A DNA stretch of 64,000 nucleotides. It comes from Topomyia yanbarensis (lineage: Eukaryota > Arthropoda > Insecta > Diptera > Culicidae). The stretch spans positions 108,301,845 to 108,365,844 of the forward strand of contig NC_080671.1 of NCBI RefSeq assembly GCF_030247195.1. Reading direction: 5' to 3'. Below are positions 10,429 through 21,740 of the stretch, piece by piece (position 1 is the first letter of the stretch; every line of letters begins with the position of its first letter). Made by a program: the position numbers and the translations under genes. A model generated the notes under the pieces. It saw only the letters and a program-made list of their open reading frames with translations, was not told the DNA's origin and made no database searches.

Positions 10429-12170
10429 TTTTTATTCTCTTTTGCTTCCGTTTTAATTTCATTTTACCTTTGTCTATGATTTAATTTTCTCTACTTTTTG
10501 ACACGTATTTTCATATTTTTCCATTCATTCTTCGCTTCATTATTTTGCTTTAATTTTTGTACCTGTATTACCCAATTGATTCATATTGAATATTTTTACC
10601 GTGTCATCGATTTTTCTCTATTTTACGTTTTGACAATTATTTTTACCTTATCCAGTCTTTTTCGTTTTCCTATCATTTTTACATTTTTTCTCTATATTTT
10701 TATGTTTTTCTCTTTATTCTATTTTTCGTTCTTGCCTTTATTTTTTCCATATTTACAGGTTGCTACATGTTTTTTTTATATTTTTCATTTTTTTCTAAAG
10801 TTTTTACACACTTCATCTGTATATTTATTAAGTTTTAATTTTAATTCGATTTCTATTGTTTCTGCCCCATGTGTGCTTCCGTTCATTTCCTTTGTTTAAT
10901 ACATATTCAGCATTGCTATTTTCTTAATTTTTTTATTTTTCATGGTTTCTCTTTGCACTTTTCCCATTTAATCAATATTCGACATTTTTTGCTTCTTTAT
11001 GTATTTAATTCAGTTTCCCCATCTTTTTTAACTTTTCCGTGCCTTTTTTTACTTCTCCCATTTTTCGTATTATTTTTCCCCATCAAATTCGTTTTTCTTT
11101 TAATTTGTTTCATGCTTTTACGTTTTTCATTTTCTTTCCTCTATGTAAAAATGTAAAAAAAGCCAAACAACTAATTTACATTTTTCCACATTTCCGATTG
11201 TTCTATATTTGCTTTATAATTTTTTTGACATTTTTTCTGTTGGCAATTTTTGTATTTATAAATCGACGCTATTTTTATTTGTATTTGTAGTGCTTGGTTG
11301 CCTATGTGTTTTTCGATTGTTGCTATTTTTACATTTCACTTTGTTTCCATTCATACTATCTGGCTGATTTTTTCTATGTTCCCATTTCATTCATTTTTAA
11401 ACCTTTTTCTGCTTTTTAATGGTTTGTGAATTAGACGATTTTTTCTGTTTGTGTTATCCATTTATTTAACTTATCTGATCTTTACCTTCTTTAATTATGT
11501 TCGTGGTCTTATTGTAAATTTTGCTCATTCGTTCTATTCATTTCAATTTTTCTATTTCTATTCTAATTTCTCCTTTTAACCCTTTTTTTTTTGTTTTTCG
11601 TTTTTGTTCAATATTTTAATGTATTCATTTTATTCTACTTTTACATGTTTTCTACTATTATTCCTCGATTTTCTAATTGTTGTTAAATTTTTGTTATTTT
11701 CCTTGTACACTTTTTTTTTAATTTCTACTTCATCCATTTTTTCACTTTTTATTAGCTTTTGCAATCTTTTCTTTTAATTTTTTGTTTCATTTTTTCTTTT
11801 AAATAATTCATTTATTAAATTCCTTCCCCGCACTAGCTGGCGTGTGGCGGACGTTCATCGTTTTCAGTAATTACTAATATTCCTCTTCTTCCGATTTCTG
11901 CTACATTTTTTTATTCTTCGTTTCGTTTATTTCATATTTTATGTCATCGTATGTTTATTTATTTAAATTATTTTAGTTTGTTTAATTTATTTCTTTTTTT
12001 CATTTTTATTTGTTTATATTACCATTACCATTTATTTTTTCACTATATTCACTTTATATATTTTTGCTTTGTTTCAATTAAACATTCAATCTTTTTAGAA
12101 CTATGATATTATAAGTTTAATATTTGCTCGTCCTTTATTTTAATTTTTTATTGGTTTTGTTTGTCTAGGT
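10429..12170. other. T-rich tract, part 2
   Basis: Same composition as 6860-7762, with runs of TTTT broken by C and A. Three overlapping Phe-rich ORFs (10498-11290) are compositional. The opposite strand, which is A-rich, has no long ORF. The T bias fades after about 12170. Confidence 0.7.
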
Positions 12171-12590
12171 TGCGTGGGAGAACTTCAATTTTATCGTCAT
12201 TTGTCATTCGTCAGGATTTAGGTTTCAACGTTGTCATATTCGACGTCATGTTGCATGTTCTTCATAATGAAATTTTCTGTATGGGATAAACTTTTAATCA
12301 TTATCTGTACAGAGTTTCTCATGTGGTGTAACTGTATGTGTGTTACTTCCTTAAGATTAAGATCCGTTTTCAATTTTAATAGCAATTTAACGTCATTTAC
12401 TGTAGATCAAAATTCTATTTTTCCTTCTTTACATGTTCTTTTATTTTAGGTTATTGTACTTTTTTTTCACTGCGCAACCAGGGGTGACGATATAATACTG
12501 TTTGTGAAGATCGACTTTGATGGCTATTCATTTATTATATTCTGTTTGTTGCGAAATATCTTTAACTTTCAATATTCCACCGGAAATGAT
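12171..12590. other. No recognisable feature
   Basis: Mixed AT-rich sequence with one short ORF (12231-12449) lacking motifs. CCAGGGGTGACG near 12478 could be an hAT-like end but no partner was matched. Confidence 0.4.
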
Positions 12591-12594
12591 ATTC

Positions 12595-12668
12595 TTCTTC
12601 GCGGACCCCCAGAAACATTTTACGGGCCCCTAAAGGTCAGCGAACCCCCGGTTAAGAATCATTGCTAA
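12595..12668 (-). mobile_element. hAT-like terminal fragment
   Basis: Read on the minus strand it begins CAATGATTCTTAACCGGGG and continues into a G-rich TTCGCTGACC block. This is the style of many hAT termini, with a CA(A/G)NG start and a TTCTTAACC motif. The opposite end and an 8 bp TSD were not located. Confidence 0.4.
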
Positions 12669-12944
12669 TCTATTGTTGTGCATAGCTCTCAAACCATCAT
12701 CACAAAGTCTTACATGCTTCGCGAACACTGCAACTTGGAATCCGCTTCCTATTAGATTCTGTTGTCAAAATAAGAATGTTAAACAAATTAATTTTCTAAC
12801 GCAATGCGTCGCTAAATCGTTAAACTAAAACATAAAACCGGTCGACAAAACCAAGAACAAGATATTCTTGACCACCTGGTCTCCGTTTCGAACTATCTTC
12901 ATTACTAGTTCTGTTTACACTCCAATAATAGTGCCCACAGCTGG

Positions 12945-12950
12945 TATAAA
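12945..12950 (+). promoter_or_regulatory. TATA-box candidate
   Basis: TATAAA lies in a GC-richer context 73 bp upstream of the first ATG at 13018. TCAGCC, an initiator-like motif, is at 12989-12994, somewhat further than the usual ~30 bp spacing, so the start site is uncertain. Confidence 0.4.
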
Positions 12951-13017
12951 GGTTCGGACACGTCAACACCGTTTTTTCTCCTGCTCGTTCAGCCCTCGGT
13001 AGAGTACCGTCGTTAAC

Positions 13018-13176
13018 ATGGACTGCCAGCCATATGTCAGAAGTCAGATTAAACGACTTCGTTTACCGAACCTAAACGTAAGCTGGATGATGGAATTTTA
13101 TGGCACATTAACAGAAAGCACTCTTCACTCTACGGTTGCGTTGCGTGTTTCGAAATTGAAAATTTACGAGCGGTAA
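13018..13176 (+). CDS. Short upstream ORF, 52 codons, unknown product
   Basis: This is the first ATG after the TATA-like motif, starting Met-Asp-Cys-Gln-Pro-Tyr and ending at TAA 13174-13176. It is not part of any repeat I could match in the window. A splice-donor-like GTAAGC at 13078 lies inside it, so the real product could be spliced out of this frame. The next ATG starts one base after its stop, an arrangement that could allow reinitiation on the second ORF. No family is recognised. It could be an upstream regulatory ORF, a non-coding 5' exon, or chance. Confidence 0.3.
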   Translation: MDCQPYVRSQIKRLRLPNLNVSWMMEFYGTLTESTLHSTVALRVSKLKIYER

Positions 13177-13177
13177 A

Positions 13178-13689
13178 ATGCAAACCGACTCGCTTTTACA
13201 GCCGATCGCTTGCATGCTCGTAGAATTAATCAAGCAAGCTGGAACGGAATCAATGTCAAGTGACATGGCATTGAACTACTTGAGTGAGTTTATTTTACAA
13301 GAAGAATTGGTAAGTTTTAGTCAGTTTCAGTGTGTAATATTTATTCCCAAAAGGGAAAAATTGGATTCGAATCCATCTCATCAGTAACTAGCACTAACTT
13401 AAGGCAATTTTGGTTGATGCATAAACTAATACGCAAATTAGCACTAATTAGACACTATATACAAATAATCACACGACATACATGTGACTGCTTGGATGTA
13501 GTGTCTAACTAGTGCTAATTTTGGTACTGCTTTACATACATCGTGTAACTTGGCTTCAAGTTGGTGCTAGTTACTGACGAGATGAATTCGAAATAAAATT
13601 CCAACTTAGTTTCAGTATCTTTACAATTCCAATTATAAATCAAATAAATAATTTTATAGAAAGATGCTCCAACACTCAATCAACGCTAG
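13178..13689 (+). CDS. Putative spliced small protein, about 53 residues
   Basis: The ATG at 13178 opens a frame (Met-Gln-Thr-Asp-Ser-Leu-Leu) running 44 codons to a strong donor, TTG|GTAAGT (GT at 13310-13311). Joining to the AG at 13658-13659 adds nine codons and a TAG at 13687-13689. The intron-like interval is mostly a foldback element (13355-13600), so the intron would have been enlarged by transposition. The predicted protein is acidic to neutral, with a leucine-rich helical middle and no signal peptide or membrane segment. No family is recognised. The acceptor's pyrimidine tract is weak, so a different acceptor or a longer protein is possible. Confidence 0.4.
13355..13600. mobile_element. 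Foldback element, TCAGTAACTAGCA family, copy 2
   Basis: Long imperfect palindrome. The left arm contains TTCGAATCC, TCAGTAACTAGCAC and TAGCACTAATTAGACACTA. The right arm contains TAGTGTCTAACTAGTGCTA, GTGCTAGTTACTGA and GAATTCGAA. It is more complete than the copy at 2861-3115. It lies inside the intron-like interval of the small-ORF unit. Confidence 0.75.
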
Positions 13690-15810
13690 CCAGGCAGTTT
13701 ATCGGCACATGCCATTTGAATCACAATCGAACATACCCTGGCCAATCCCAAGAAAGGAAGTCCCTTGCAGTTAATAACACTCATTGCAGTCAAGTAAACA
13801 GCACCTCAGTCCAGTCATTTGCAGCAGCATGCCCATTAGCCTTAAACAAAGGTAATTAAAGTCTTCTCGATAAAAGCGAATCCATCGCAAGCGGTCACAT
13901 TAATTATTCGCCAGAAATGCGAAATATGTCAACCAGTTTCCTCGAGCCCCCGCTGCTTCCTCTATCCTATTCCCACACAAACTTCCGTACCGCTGCTGCC
14001 AGCAGGATAAACCCGCATAAAATTCATTACTTTCCTTCCTACGCCGCGTAATAAGTTAAGAGTGCCGATCAGACACAGAGGCAAACTGACGAACCAACCC
14101 AGTCCAGGGCACGCGATGCATCGAAGTGCATGTGCATCATCAAGATTAGACTGATTTATTGCGCAAAGTGCTCTCTCCGGGCTCTCCCGCTGAGATTTAT
14201 GGCACTAGGAACCGGTTGGGTTCGCTAGTCGGTCTGGCCCTCGGAGCGAGAAGTGAAAAACAAACACAACCGAGTACCGGGAGGGTGGGGAGAACCTGCA
14301 CAATTTAATCAACACTCTGAAATTAAAACGATTCCTGCTAAACTTCCACCCCTCCTCCCCCACGGACGGCTTAGTCTGTTTTCAGAGATTCGGCAAATTT
14401 ATAGCCCCGTGGCCGAACGCATACGGGGATCTCCACGCATCATAGTACGTGCATCAAGTCAAGGGGCTACTCGATCGTACCGCAAGAACCCGTGCGCTCA
14501 GTGCAGTCAGTCGTGCGTCCGAGCTACTCGCATAAATTTCATTTTCATTCAATGTTACAACATTGACCTGATTAACCAATCATTCGAATCATGACGACGC
14601 ACGACGACGACGACGGTCGGCGCCGACAAACACATTGCTGCTGCATTCATTGGGACGGTGGCACTCACCAAAACACACACCACACGCACACATACAGGCA
14701 CGGTTTGCAGCAGAGAAGTGCAGTGCGTCAGAGTAATGCGCAACACAGTCCGATGATCTGCGTGCGATAAAACTATGCATTGCATATGCTACCACAACGC
14801 ATTGGATGTGGGGGAGGGGGCTCACAGCATAGAAAAGCGCGGGTGGTGGCAGCACTATTAAAACTAAAGCATTTGGGATGGGGTATTGCGACAGAACATG
14901 GGGGTTCGCGTCTCGGGCACCCCAGTCTGGCGGCAGTCTCGTGCGGTTCACGTCTGCCAGCAACTGCAGTTGACATTGTTGGCGGCGGTTTGTTGTCACT
15001 TGTTCTTGTAGGATCGACTACCGCCGCCCACCCTCCGCACCCCAAGACAAAAAACACGCGTGCGATGGTCGATCTACATAGGTGCGATAGTTCGAGCAGC
15101 AGTAGGTCTACCTACACGCGCTATCAACGCGGGACGATCTGTTACGCTGTGTGCATGTAAAGTGGCGCTCCTGGCTGGGAACACGATGGAATGTGTACTG
15201 TGATTAGGATCGGAACCTGGGGTGAAACTTTTTTTTTCTCTTCACATTCAATAATAACAAGTGTGAATACAAAGTACAGCTAATAATCGAAGTGAGAAAG
15301 AAAATTACCCGGGGTTTTGGGTGAGTCGAGCGGAAACGGTTCTGCTACTGTTGTTTTCCTTTATTTGTTTTGTAGTGAATTGGACATGCGCGTGTTAACT
15401 GTCAGTGCAACTTAGGATATGTTATTGTAAGTAAAGGTTTGGAATTGATTGCGGTACGATTGTCAAGCGGGACGAAGCGGACGGACAATGAGTCAATTAT
15501 TCATCAATATATTGATGGTGTGAGCATACATTTTGTGACCAATTCCGTAGAAAGTACAAATAGTAAACTTTCTGGGGTGTACGTTCTCTTCGACCGAGCC
15601 AGTATGACCCCTTTTTGTCGTTAAATAAACTGTGAAACACGTATACGTTATGGCCCAGAAGAAAAAATTCATCATACGTAATATTACAAATATTTGTGTC
15701 GTGTGTCCATTTGAACTGTTCGGCGCTCGCCTGTCAAACGAGCAACATCATGACTATAACGTCTGGACGGTAAAATAAACGGTTAAACACCATTAACCGT
15801 GTTCTATTCT
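13690..15810. other. GC-richer non-repetitive region, possible regulatory or untranslated DNA
   Basis: This stretch differs from its surroundings in base composition and contains no element I could match elsewhere in the window. It has CA/AC-rich, CAG-rich and ACG-repeat patches (14590-14720). Initiator-like TCAGT motifs lie at 14498 and 14507. Overlapping ORFs occur on both strands (14555-15160), but they compete with each other and show no domain, so I do not call a gene. It may be a 5' untranslated or enhancer region of a neighbouring gene. Confidence 0.45.
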
Positions 15811-15818
15811 GTTCCGTG

Positions 15819-17031
15819 TAGGGTCGTGGTACCGGTAATACCGGTAGTACCAGTACCGAAAATCCCGGGAAAATCAACCCATTTTTGGTACCGAAATACC
15901 GGTACTGAAATAAGTGTCGGTATTTTCGGTACTATGCAAAACTTATGATAAAGAATATATCTAGCATAGAGCGTAAACCTGGTAAAAATGGTCAAGTTTG
16001 ATTTTGTTCGTTCTGTTGGCAGAGCAGTCAAGCTTTCTAATTCCTTAGTAGTGTGTAGTTGCAAACTAGCAACTTACGGACTGGGAACTATCACTACCAC
16101 ATAGTATACTTCAATGGGGACATATTTTGCGCCAGGTGATACCTTTTAATATAGGGGCCTGTTTCAAAATATCGACCAGCAAGGTGGCTTGGTAAGTTGG
16201 CAGTAGCTACCCTGGTATTGCAATATTCCATAAGCCACGCTCGGATTAGTTCCTCCAATTCGCTATGTGCCAATACAATTAGTTTGCTGCTTTAGTTACA
16301 TCTGTATTCGATTTGTTGTTTAATATTTATCTATAGAAGAACGAACACCGATTTAGCACCTAGAATTTTTTGATTTGACAGACATCGTTTCGATTGGCGC
16401 GATTTGTGATTCTTTGGCAGCGAAATGGGCCGTCTGATTTACGAATGGCAAGCAGGCAAACCAACCTCTTGTATTAGGTCAGTGTAATTTAACGCTGAAT
16501 TGTGCTCGAAAGGTGTTAGAAGAAAGAAGCCTGCTTTTAAGCATCAAATCATTCAGTTTAGTATCTACCAGCTATCGAATCCAATGAAAGTTGGGCAGTG
16601 CGCCAGCATAAGAAGAAAAAATCTGCTAAAAGGTGAGATACTATTCCAAAGTGAATGAGAGTGCTTCTTTGATTGGAATATTTGTTAACCTTTAAAGGCG
16701 CATATAATTTTTTCTCAAATTTTGTGAAAATTGTCCCATAGCTTCAATGCGTTACTGTGATAAATTTGAGATGATTTTCACAATGTTGTTTTAAAACAGC
16801 ATTGCGCATTTAAGGGTTAATATATTTTGTTGATCAGAATATTTATTAAGCACATAGAAGTAGATCAATAAAATCCAACGATTTGAACGTTTAATTTCAC
16901 ACTGCAGAATTTTTCGCATTTTTTGAAGAAAATATTCGAGTGCCGGTATTTTACCAGTACTATCGGTACTGAGGGCGTCAGTACCGTGGTACCGGTTCTC
17001 GCCAAAAAGGGTCCGGTACTACGAACCCCAA
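15819..17031. mobile_element. hAT-like non-autonomous element with GGTACCGGTA-rich ends
   Basis: The left end reads TAGGGTCGTGGTACCGG. The right end, read inward, reads TTGGGGTTCGTAGTACCGG. Both continue into clusters of GTACCGGTA/CCGGTACT motifs. GTTCCGTG (15811-15818) and GTTCTGTG (17032-17039) are an 8 bp TSD with one mismatch, as expected for hAT. The interior has no transposase ORF. A fragment with related CCGGTACC motifs lies near 43515-43565. Confidence 0.7.
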
Positions 17032-17096
17032 GTTCTGTGGGTAGGGTGAGTTTTGGAATGAGCTAAACAGACTGCTGTGTTTGACATGTGTGTGCT

Positions 17097-17400
17097 CATA
17101 CTGTGTTGCGTTTCGGCTTCGCCTCATCAGAAACCGACACTAACTTATTGTCGGAATAGATTAGCGCCGGCTTGACGCAAATCCCTTAAAACTAAAACAC
17201 ACTTTGTATTTCAATCGAACGACTGATCAAACGTGATGTCCCGTTCGAGCAGAAGTTCTGTTTATGCCGATGAGACGTTCGATTGAAACACAAAGTGTGT
17301 TTTAGTTTTAAGGGATTTGCGTCAAGCCGGCGCTAATCTATTCCGACAATAAGTTAGTGTCGGTTTCTGATGAGGCGAAGCCGAAACGCAACACAGTATG
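17097..17400. mobile_element. Near-perfect palindromic foldback element, copy 1
   Basis: Arms 17097-17221 and 17276-17400 are 125 bp each and are inverted copies with one visible mismatch. The outer ends read CATACTGTGTTGCG and its complement, and the loop is about 54 bp. A diverged copy of the same family is at 37385-37648. The arm symmetry indicates a young or conversion-maintained copy. There is no ORF. Confidence 0.9.
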
Positions 17401-18104
17401 AAATAAGGATTTGTACCCTCCTGTACAAAGACTGGTTTTTACCAACAAATTTTCACCCTAGTGAGAAATTTTGGTTTTTACCAAATTTTCCTCCTTAGGG
17501 TGAAATATAGCATAATGTGTGTGCTGCTTGTGAGTTTTCATTGGGAAAAAATATTTATTTTGTATGCTTGTTGGTGCGTTGGACTGATAATTCTCATGTG
17601 AAATTGCTTTTGACGGTTAGTAGGTACCTGCGTTTTGAACACTAAGGTATCTAATAACGTACTTCTGTAAGTATTTGTAAAGCATGGGCGGACTCAATTG
17701 AGAAGATGGAGTTATGTTAGAGTAGTGATCCAAAAAAACGCACTGAATGGTTTTTATTATTATCTTACTCTAACTTATAAATATATTTGGTGACGTTCAA
17801 AGCAAACAGATGTGAGGTTTTGGAACTATTTTAAATAAAGAGTATCAGATTCAATCGACAGGGAAAATAATTTCGGATCAAGTAATAACTGAAGAACATT
17901 TTCAAGAGTGGTTCAGTTACATCATTTTTGTAGTAAATAATAGTATGCATTAGTGGGTAGAGCCCTTGCAAATGTTGTCCTGGAGAAAATGTTCATTGTT
18001 TTAAAGTGCTTGTATATTCCAGAACACTGAGTCATGGATGTTAATTGAGGCAATTTGAAAATAAAATCTTCCCAAACAACTTAAATGCCGTGAGAATTGA
18101 AGTC
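17401..18104. other. No gene; repeat-associated flank
   Basis: The part 17401-17515 resembles the sequence following the related foldback at 37650-37730 (TTTGTACCCTCC then GGTTTTTACC), so the family may extend beyond its palindrome. The rest is AT-rich with no signal. Confidence 0.4.
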
Positions 18105-18396
18105 TCCTCTGTGTCGAGAGGAGTTAATCAATAACAAAAAGTGGCCGGCGCCCAACCTGAATGGTCTTGTTCTCACATGTGAAGTGTATTCATAAATAAA
18201 TAACATATGTGTTTGAATTGTACATTCTTCTGTAGGTATTTCTAAATCACTCAACTGGGTTTGTGACGTACGATCCTAAGGTTCAAACATTTATAATTGG
18301 AATAAAAAGACAAATACATGCCACGCCCCAAGAATTTAAATCTCTGCGCTGTCGAGAGGAGTTCCACAACGTCTTAAAGCGGCCGGTGCCCAACCT
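18105..18396. repeat. Pair of diverged ~54 bp direct repeats
   Basis: The segments 18105-18158 and 18343-18396 share a GTCGAGAGGAGTT block and a GGCCGGYGCCCAACCT block at the same spacing, 238 bp apart. The second pairs with a minus-strand ORF (18336-18530) that has no recognised family. Confidence 0.6.
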
Positions 18397-20039
18397 AAGC
18401 CCATCCAGTTCTGCGCTAAGTTGAATCTCTGGTTGAGCCACTTAAGATTTTTGGTGCTCCTTGAAGCGCTAGAAGCTTCTCGGTTGATCACGAATTTCTT
18501 AGTTTGCTCTATTGTTGTATTTGCTGACAATCAAGAGAATTTTTTTAGCCTTTTCAAGAAATCTTATCTGCCAGTAGTTGTTAAAGGGCAGTAACAAGGG
18601 GATGTCAGAGTCGCACTCTTCCAGAACCAAGAAATCATAATATTTTGTCGTGTGTTAATGGTCACTTTTTCGGTAAATGCGTGAAAAGAGCGTCTTAGAA
18701 GGGAACACTTCAGATTTTTTCGGGCACTGTTTGTTCTTAGAGCATGGTAATAGATGATGTGGATTTTCCCCACAGTAAGCACGTTTTTCAGCATTCCTAG
18801 CCCAGATAATTACCATGCTTTGGCAAAATTGAAATACTCATACCTTTGGCAATTTTTTACTAATTTGTTCACTTCAGGATGTTTTGGGTTCAAGATTTCA
18901 TCCACTTTTAGACTTAGTAAAAATGAACCGGATCAATTTCGTTGGTACCCGGAAGCATGTTCCAGTACTGGGGTACTATTTGTGAATTTTAATGGAGTAC
19001 TGGAAATATCGTTAACAGAATTCTTAGAATTGCATCAGCTGACTATATCTCGTGGCTTCTGAACCGGCTTGTGATTTGATCCCGGAACGGACATTTCGAA
19101 GCAGGTTCTCGTGGGGCCGTGAGAGGCTGTTCCGCGATCAAATTTCCATATGGTCCCGTAACGATGAATAACAGACCTCTGAGTCTGTTTGAAAAGTTTT
19201 GATACCCATATTGCTATAATATTATTGAAAATTTTAAACCATTCCGTGGTATTGCAACATTACTGTGGAAAATCCGGATTATCAGGTAGCAGATACATTC
19301 ATCCGGTACACAGAACAAAAAGTGAACGAGATCCTGAATCCAAAATATCTCAAAGTTTCCTAATCGGATAACAAAAGTCATAGTTATGAGCATTTCAATG
19401 TGCTGGTACCCGCGGACCCTTGTTAGCCTGTTAAAGGTGTTTTTCGTTGGACACACAACAGTTAATAAGCATTGAAAAATTTAAGAACTTCTTCTTAGTA
19501 AACCGCATTTTGAACGGACAAGAACACTAAGAAGCATTTAATGGCAATGCAGAAATGCGGCCGTAAATTTTGCCTGGAGTGGCTTTAGGGTAGCGTTTAG
19601 AGCTAATCAATGACCACGCCGTTGATCTCTACATTGTGGGTGGGCATGGAGATACTGTAGTCCCTTTTAAAACACTTGTTTGTAAGTTCTGTTGGAATTA
19701 CAGAGACCTGTGTTTTGTTTATGGAGGCGCATCGTTTAAAGCTGTAAATTGCGTTTTTATGCACCATTTCTTCCAATTAGGCGAACCGATACCTATATTA
19801 AATCTCTTTGATTGCCTTAAACTTAAAAACTGTGCCAAATTTATTCAAATTCGATGTTTCGGGTATAAAGGTTGCATCATTGGGGTCATATGCCAGATTT
19901 GATCATATGGGCTGGGCTGGGTTTCATACTCAGGTACGCTATGTGAATGGTAATCAAATTGAAAATACATTCATCCCCTTCGCTTTCGAAAATTCTAGCA
20001 AATATATACAATTTATTGTTGTAACGGCTGTTCAATTAA
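18397..20039. other. Degenerate repetitive DNA, no gene called
   Basis: Fragments such as GGTACCCGGAAGCATG (18945) and GGTACCCGCGGACCC (19404), with GGACACACAACAGTTAA (19448), recall the patch at 42590-42628. Several short ORFs occur on both strands without motifs. Confidence 0.4.
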
Positions 20040-20575
20040 TTATGAGAATTTTTCAGTCATGCAAGGGGGTGTGGCTGACTTGTCGCTGGAAGCGTAGATG
20101 TCATTTCCTGGAATGTGGGTTTTCGAGAGTAACTTGCGTCGTCCAGCACGAACGACGTCACGCAGTAGTTCTTCGTCATCCACCGGCACTGCAATTTCAC
20201 GACCGCTATCTGCTCCTCCGTGTACTCGGGGGAGCGAGTCTTCTTCTGACAGATGATGTTCTCCATATTGAGGGTTCGGTGAATAAAAGTATGGGGGCAG
20301 TGATATTTTCGGCACACATCATGCAAACTCGTTCCGTCCTTGTTGTCGAACAGCTTTATCAATGTTTCCTTCTTCTTCTTCTTCTTCTTCTTCATCTTCG
20401 TTATTACCTTCGCCGCTAGCAGCCTTCCGCTCCACGTTCAGGGATCCGGTAAACTGTACTCACGAGCACGTTTTCGTCTCGAAAGTGGTCCACCGTAAAC
20501 TTTTTTTCCACGATGACCATGCGTTTCGTAAAACCGTACAAAACGCTCGCGGAGTGCTTTCTGTTTCGACGCCAT
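20040..20575 (-). pseudogene. ITm-type (ITmD37E-like) mariner transposase, N-terminal relic
   Basis: Read on the minus strand from the ATG at 20575, three frames in succession carry conserved blocks: a MASKQK-type start, a VDHFRDEN..STVYRI helix-turn-helix block, then HTFIHRTL, RSPEYTEEQIAVVK, CRWMTKNY and FVLDD, followed in another frame by KTHIPGNDIY. These match the DNA-binding region and first catalytic Asp of ITmD37E-type transposases, which would cut and paste the element. Frame changes fall at an A-run near 20505, at a CTT/AAG microsatellite (20368-20395), and after FVLDD. The rest of the catalytic core and the TIRs are absent. Confidence 0.75.
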
Positions 20576-21298
20576 CTTCGATTGAATTGACAGTACCCGA
20601 GCGAAAAGAAACATGCCACCCATTTCTAGGGAGTCCAGAGAGAAATTCTCTTGGATAGAAAAAAATTGCGCTCTTTACTTTAATTACAGAAAGGTGTTGA
20701 AATCATCCTCATTTTTTATTGTCGCGGGCGACATTCTTACCGTCTAAAAATAGTCTTTTAGATTTCTGTAGTGAGCTCAAAAGATTTCATCATCTTTAGA
20801 TTAACATGATATTTAGTAGCGGGTTGCAAGAGACCTTGCTGATCGATCTGCCGTTTCAGCTTTCCAAGATCTTTGAAGAATTGAAAAATTTCACCTTTGT
20901 AAGATACATCAGTACATTTTTTGCACAAAAATTGACTTGATGGTCAATGGTTTTCTTTCGACAACTCATATACTTCATGTTGTCCTATCGGATCCAAAAC
21001 AGGCCAACGCGATAGTATTTACGCTTTAACATCGAGTATTGTGTGTACATTCCGGCCAACGTCGTCGAAATTGAGGGCGTTGTAACGGGAGAAGACTGAC
21101 GCAGACCTAAAGAATGGTGTGGATCATTTTTCCAACTAACCGGCACTTTACAGAATGGACTGGATGTGTTGCAAGTAGCATTAAAGTTCATTTTGGAGAA
21201 ATATTTATTGTTATGTTACTATGTTACTATGTTTTAATTGCCGCAAGGTTCTACTGTATCGATTTTGTTGGGTATTTTCGGTAAATTTGAGACTAAAA
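20576..21298. other. No recognisable feature
   Basis: AT-rich flank of the transposase relic. Short ORFs only; no TIR or splice signal stands out. Confidence 0.4.
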
Positions 21299-21671
21299 GA
21301 AACGAAAGCAATGAAATTGTAAGACGGACAGGTATTCTAGAGTGAATCAGTTATAAAATTAGAACGGAAAACTAGGACTTAGCAAGCTCATATGGCCATG
21401 ATCGAAAGGAAATGTGAAGAATTTTTGCCTTCTGCTCATCATCATGCCGGCGTCGGCGGTAAAACATGATGATGAGTTATGTTCTACCATAGACCATGCG
21501 GTAGACTTGGGTGCAACGCCCAACTCTTACTGAGCAGAGGGCAAAGAATTCTTCACATTTCCTTTCGATCATGTCCATATGAGCTTGCCAAGTCCTAGTT
21601 TTCCGTTCTAAGTTTATAACTAATTCGCTCTAGAATACCTATCCGTCTTTCAATTTCATTGCTTTCGTTTC
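21299..21671. mobile_element. Foldback element with ~150 bp arms
   Basis: The left arm (GAAACGAAAGCAATGAAATTG onward, through CTAGAGTGAAT and AAATGTGAAGAATT) is repeated inverted on the right, ending CAATTTCATTGCTTTCGTTTC. The loop of about 75 bp contains ATGATGATGAG. A second copy was not found in the window. Confidence 0.85.
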
Positions 21672-21679
21672 CCCGTTTG

Positions 21680-21740
21680 TGCGTTGGGCTGGAGTCCCAA
21701 GGGTTGCAGGTTTGTATCTTGACGCTGGGGGATTTTTTCA
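21680..21740 (+). repeat. Possible tRNA-like SINE fragment
   Basis: GCAGGTTTGTATCTTG resembles a degraded pol III B box, after TTGGGCTGGAGTCCCAAGG. The A box and tail are not identifiable. Confidence 0.25.

Noticed and set aside
10498..11290. Further Phe-rich ORFs up to 133 codons
   Set aside because: Same T-rich tract; composition explains them.
14555..15160. Overlapping ORFs of 76-136 codons on both strands
   Set aside because: Both strands are open because stop codons are rare in GC-rich DNA; no motif or splice context favours one frame.
19808..20419. 203-codon plus-strand ORF
   Set aside because: It overlaps the minus-strand transposase relic, which carries recognisable motifs; the plus frame does not.
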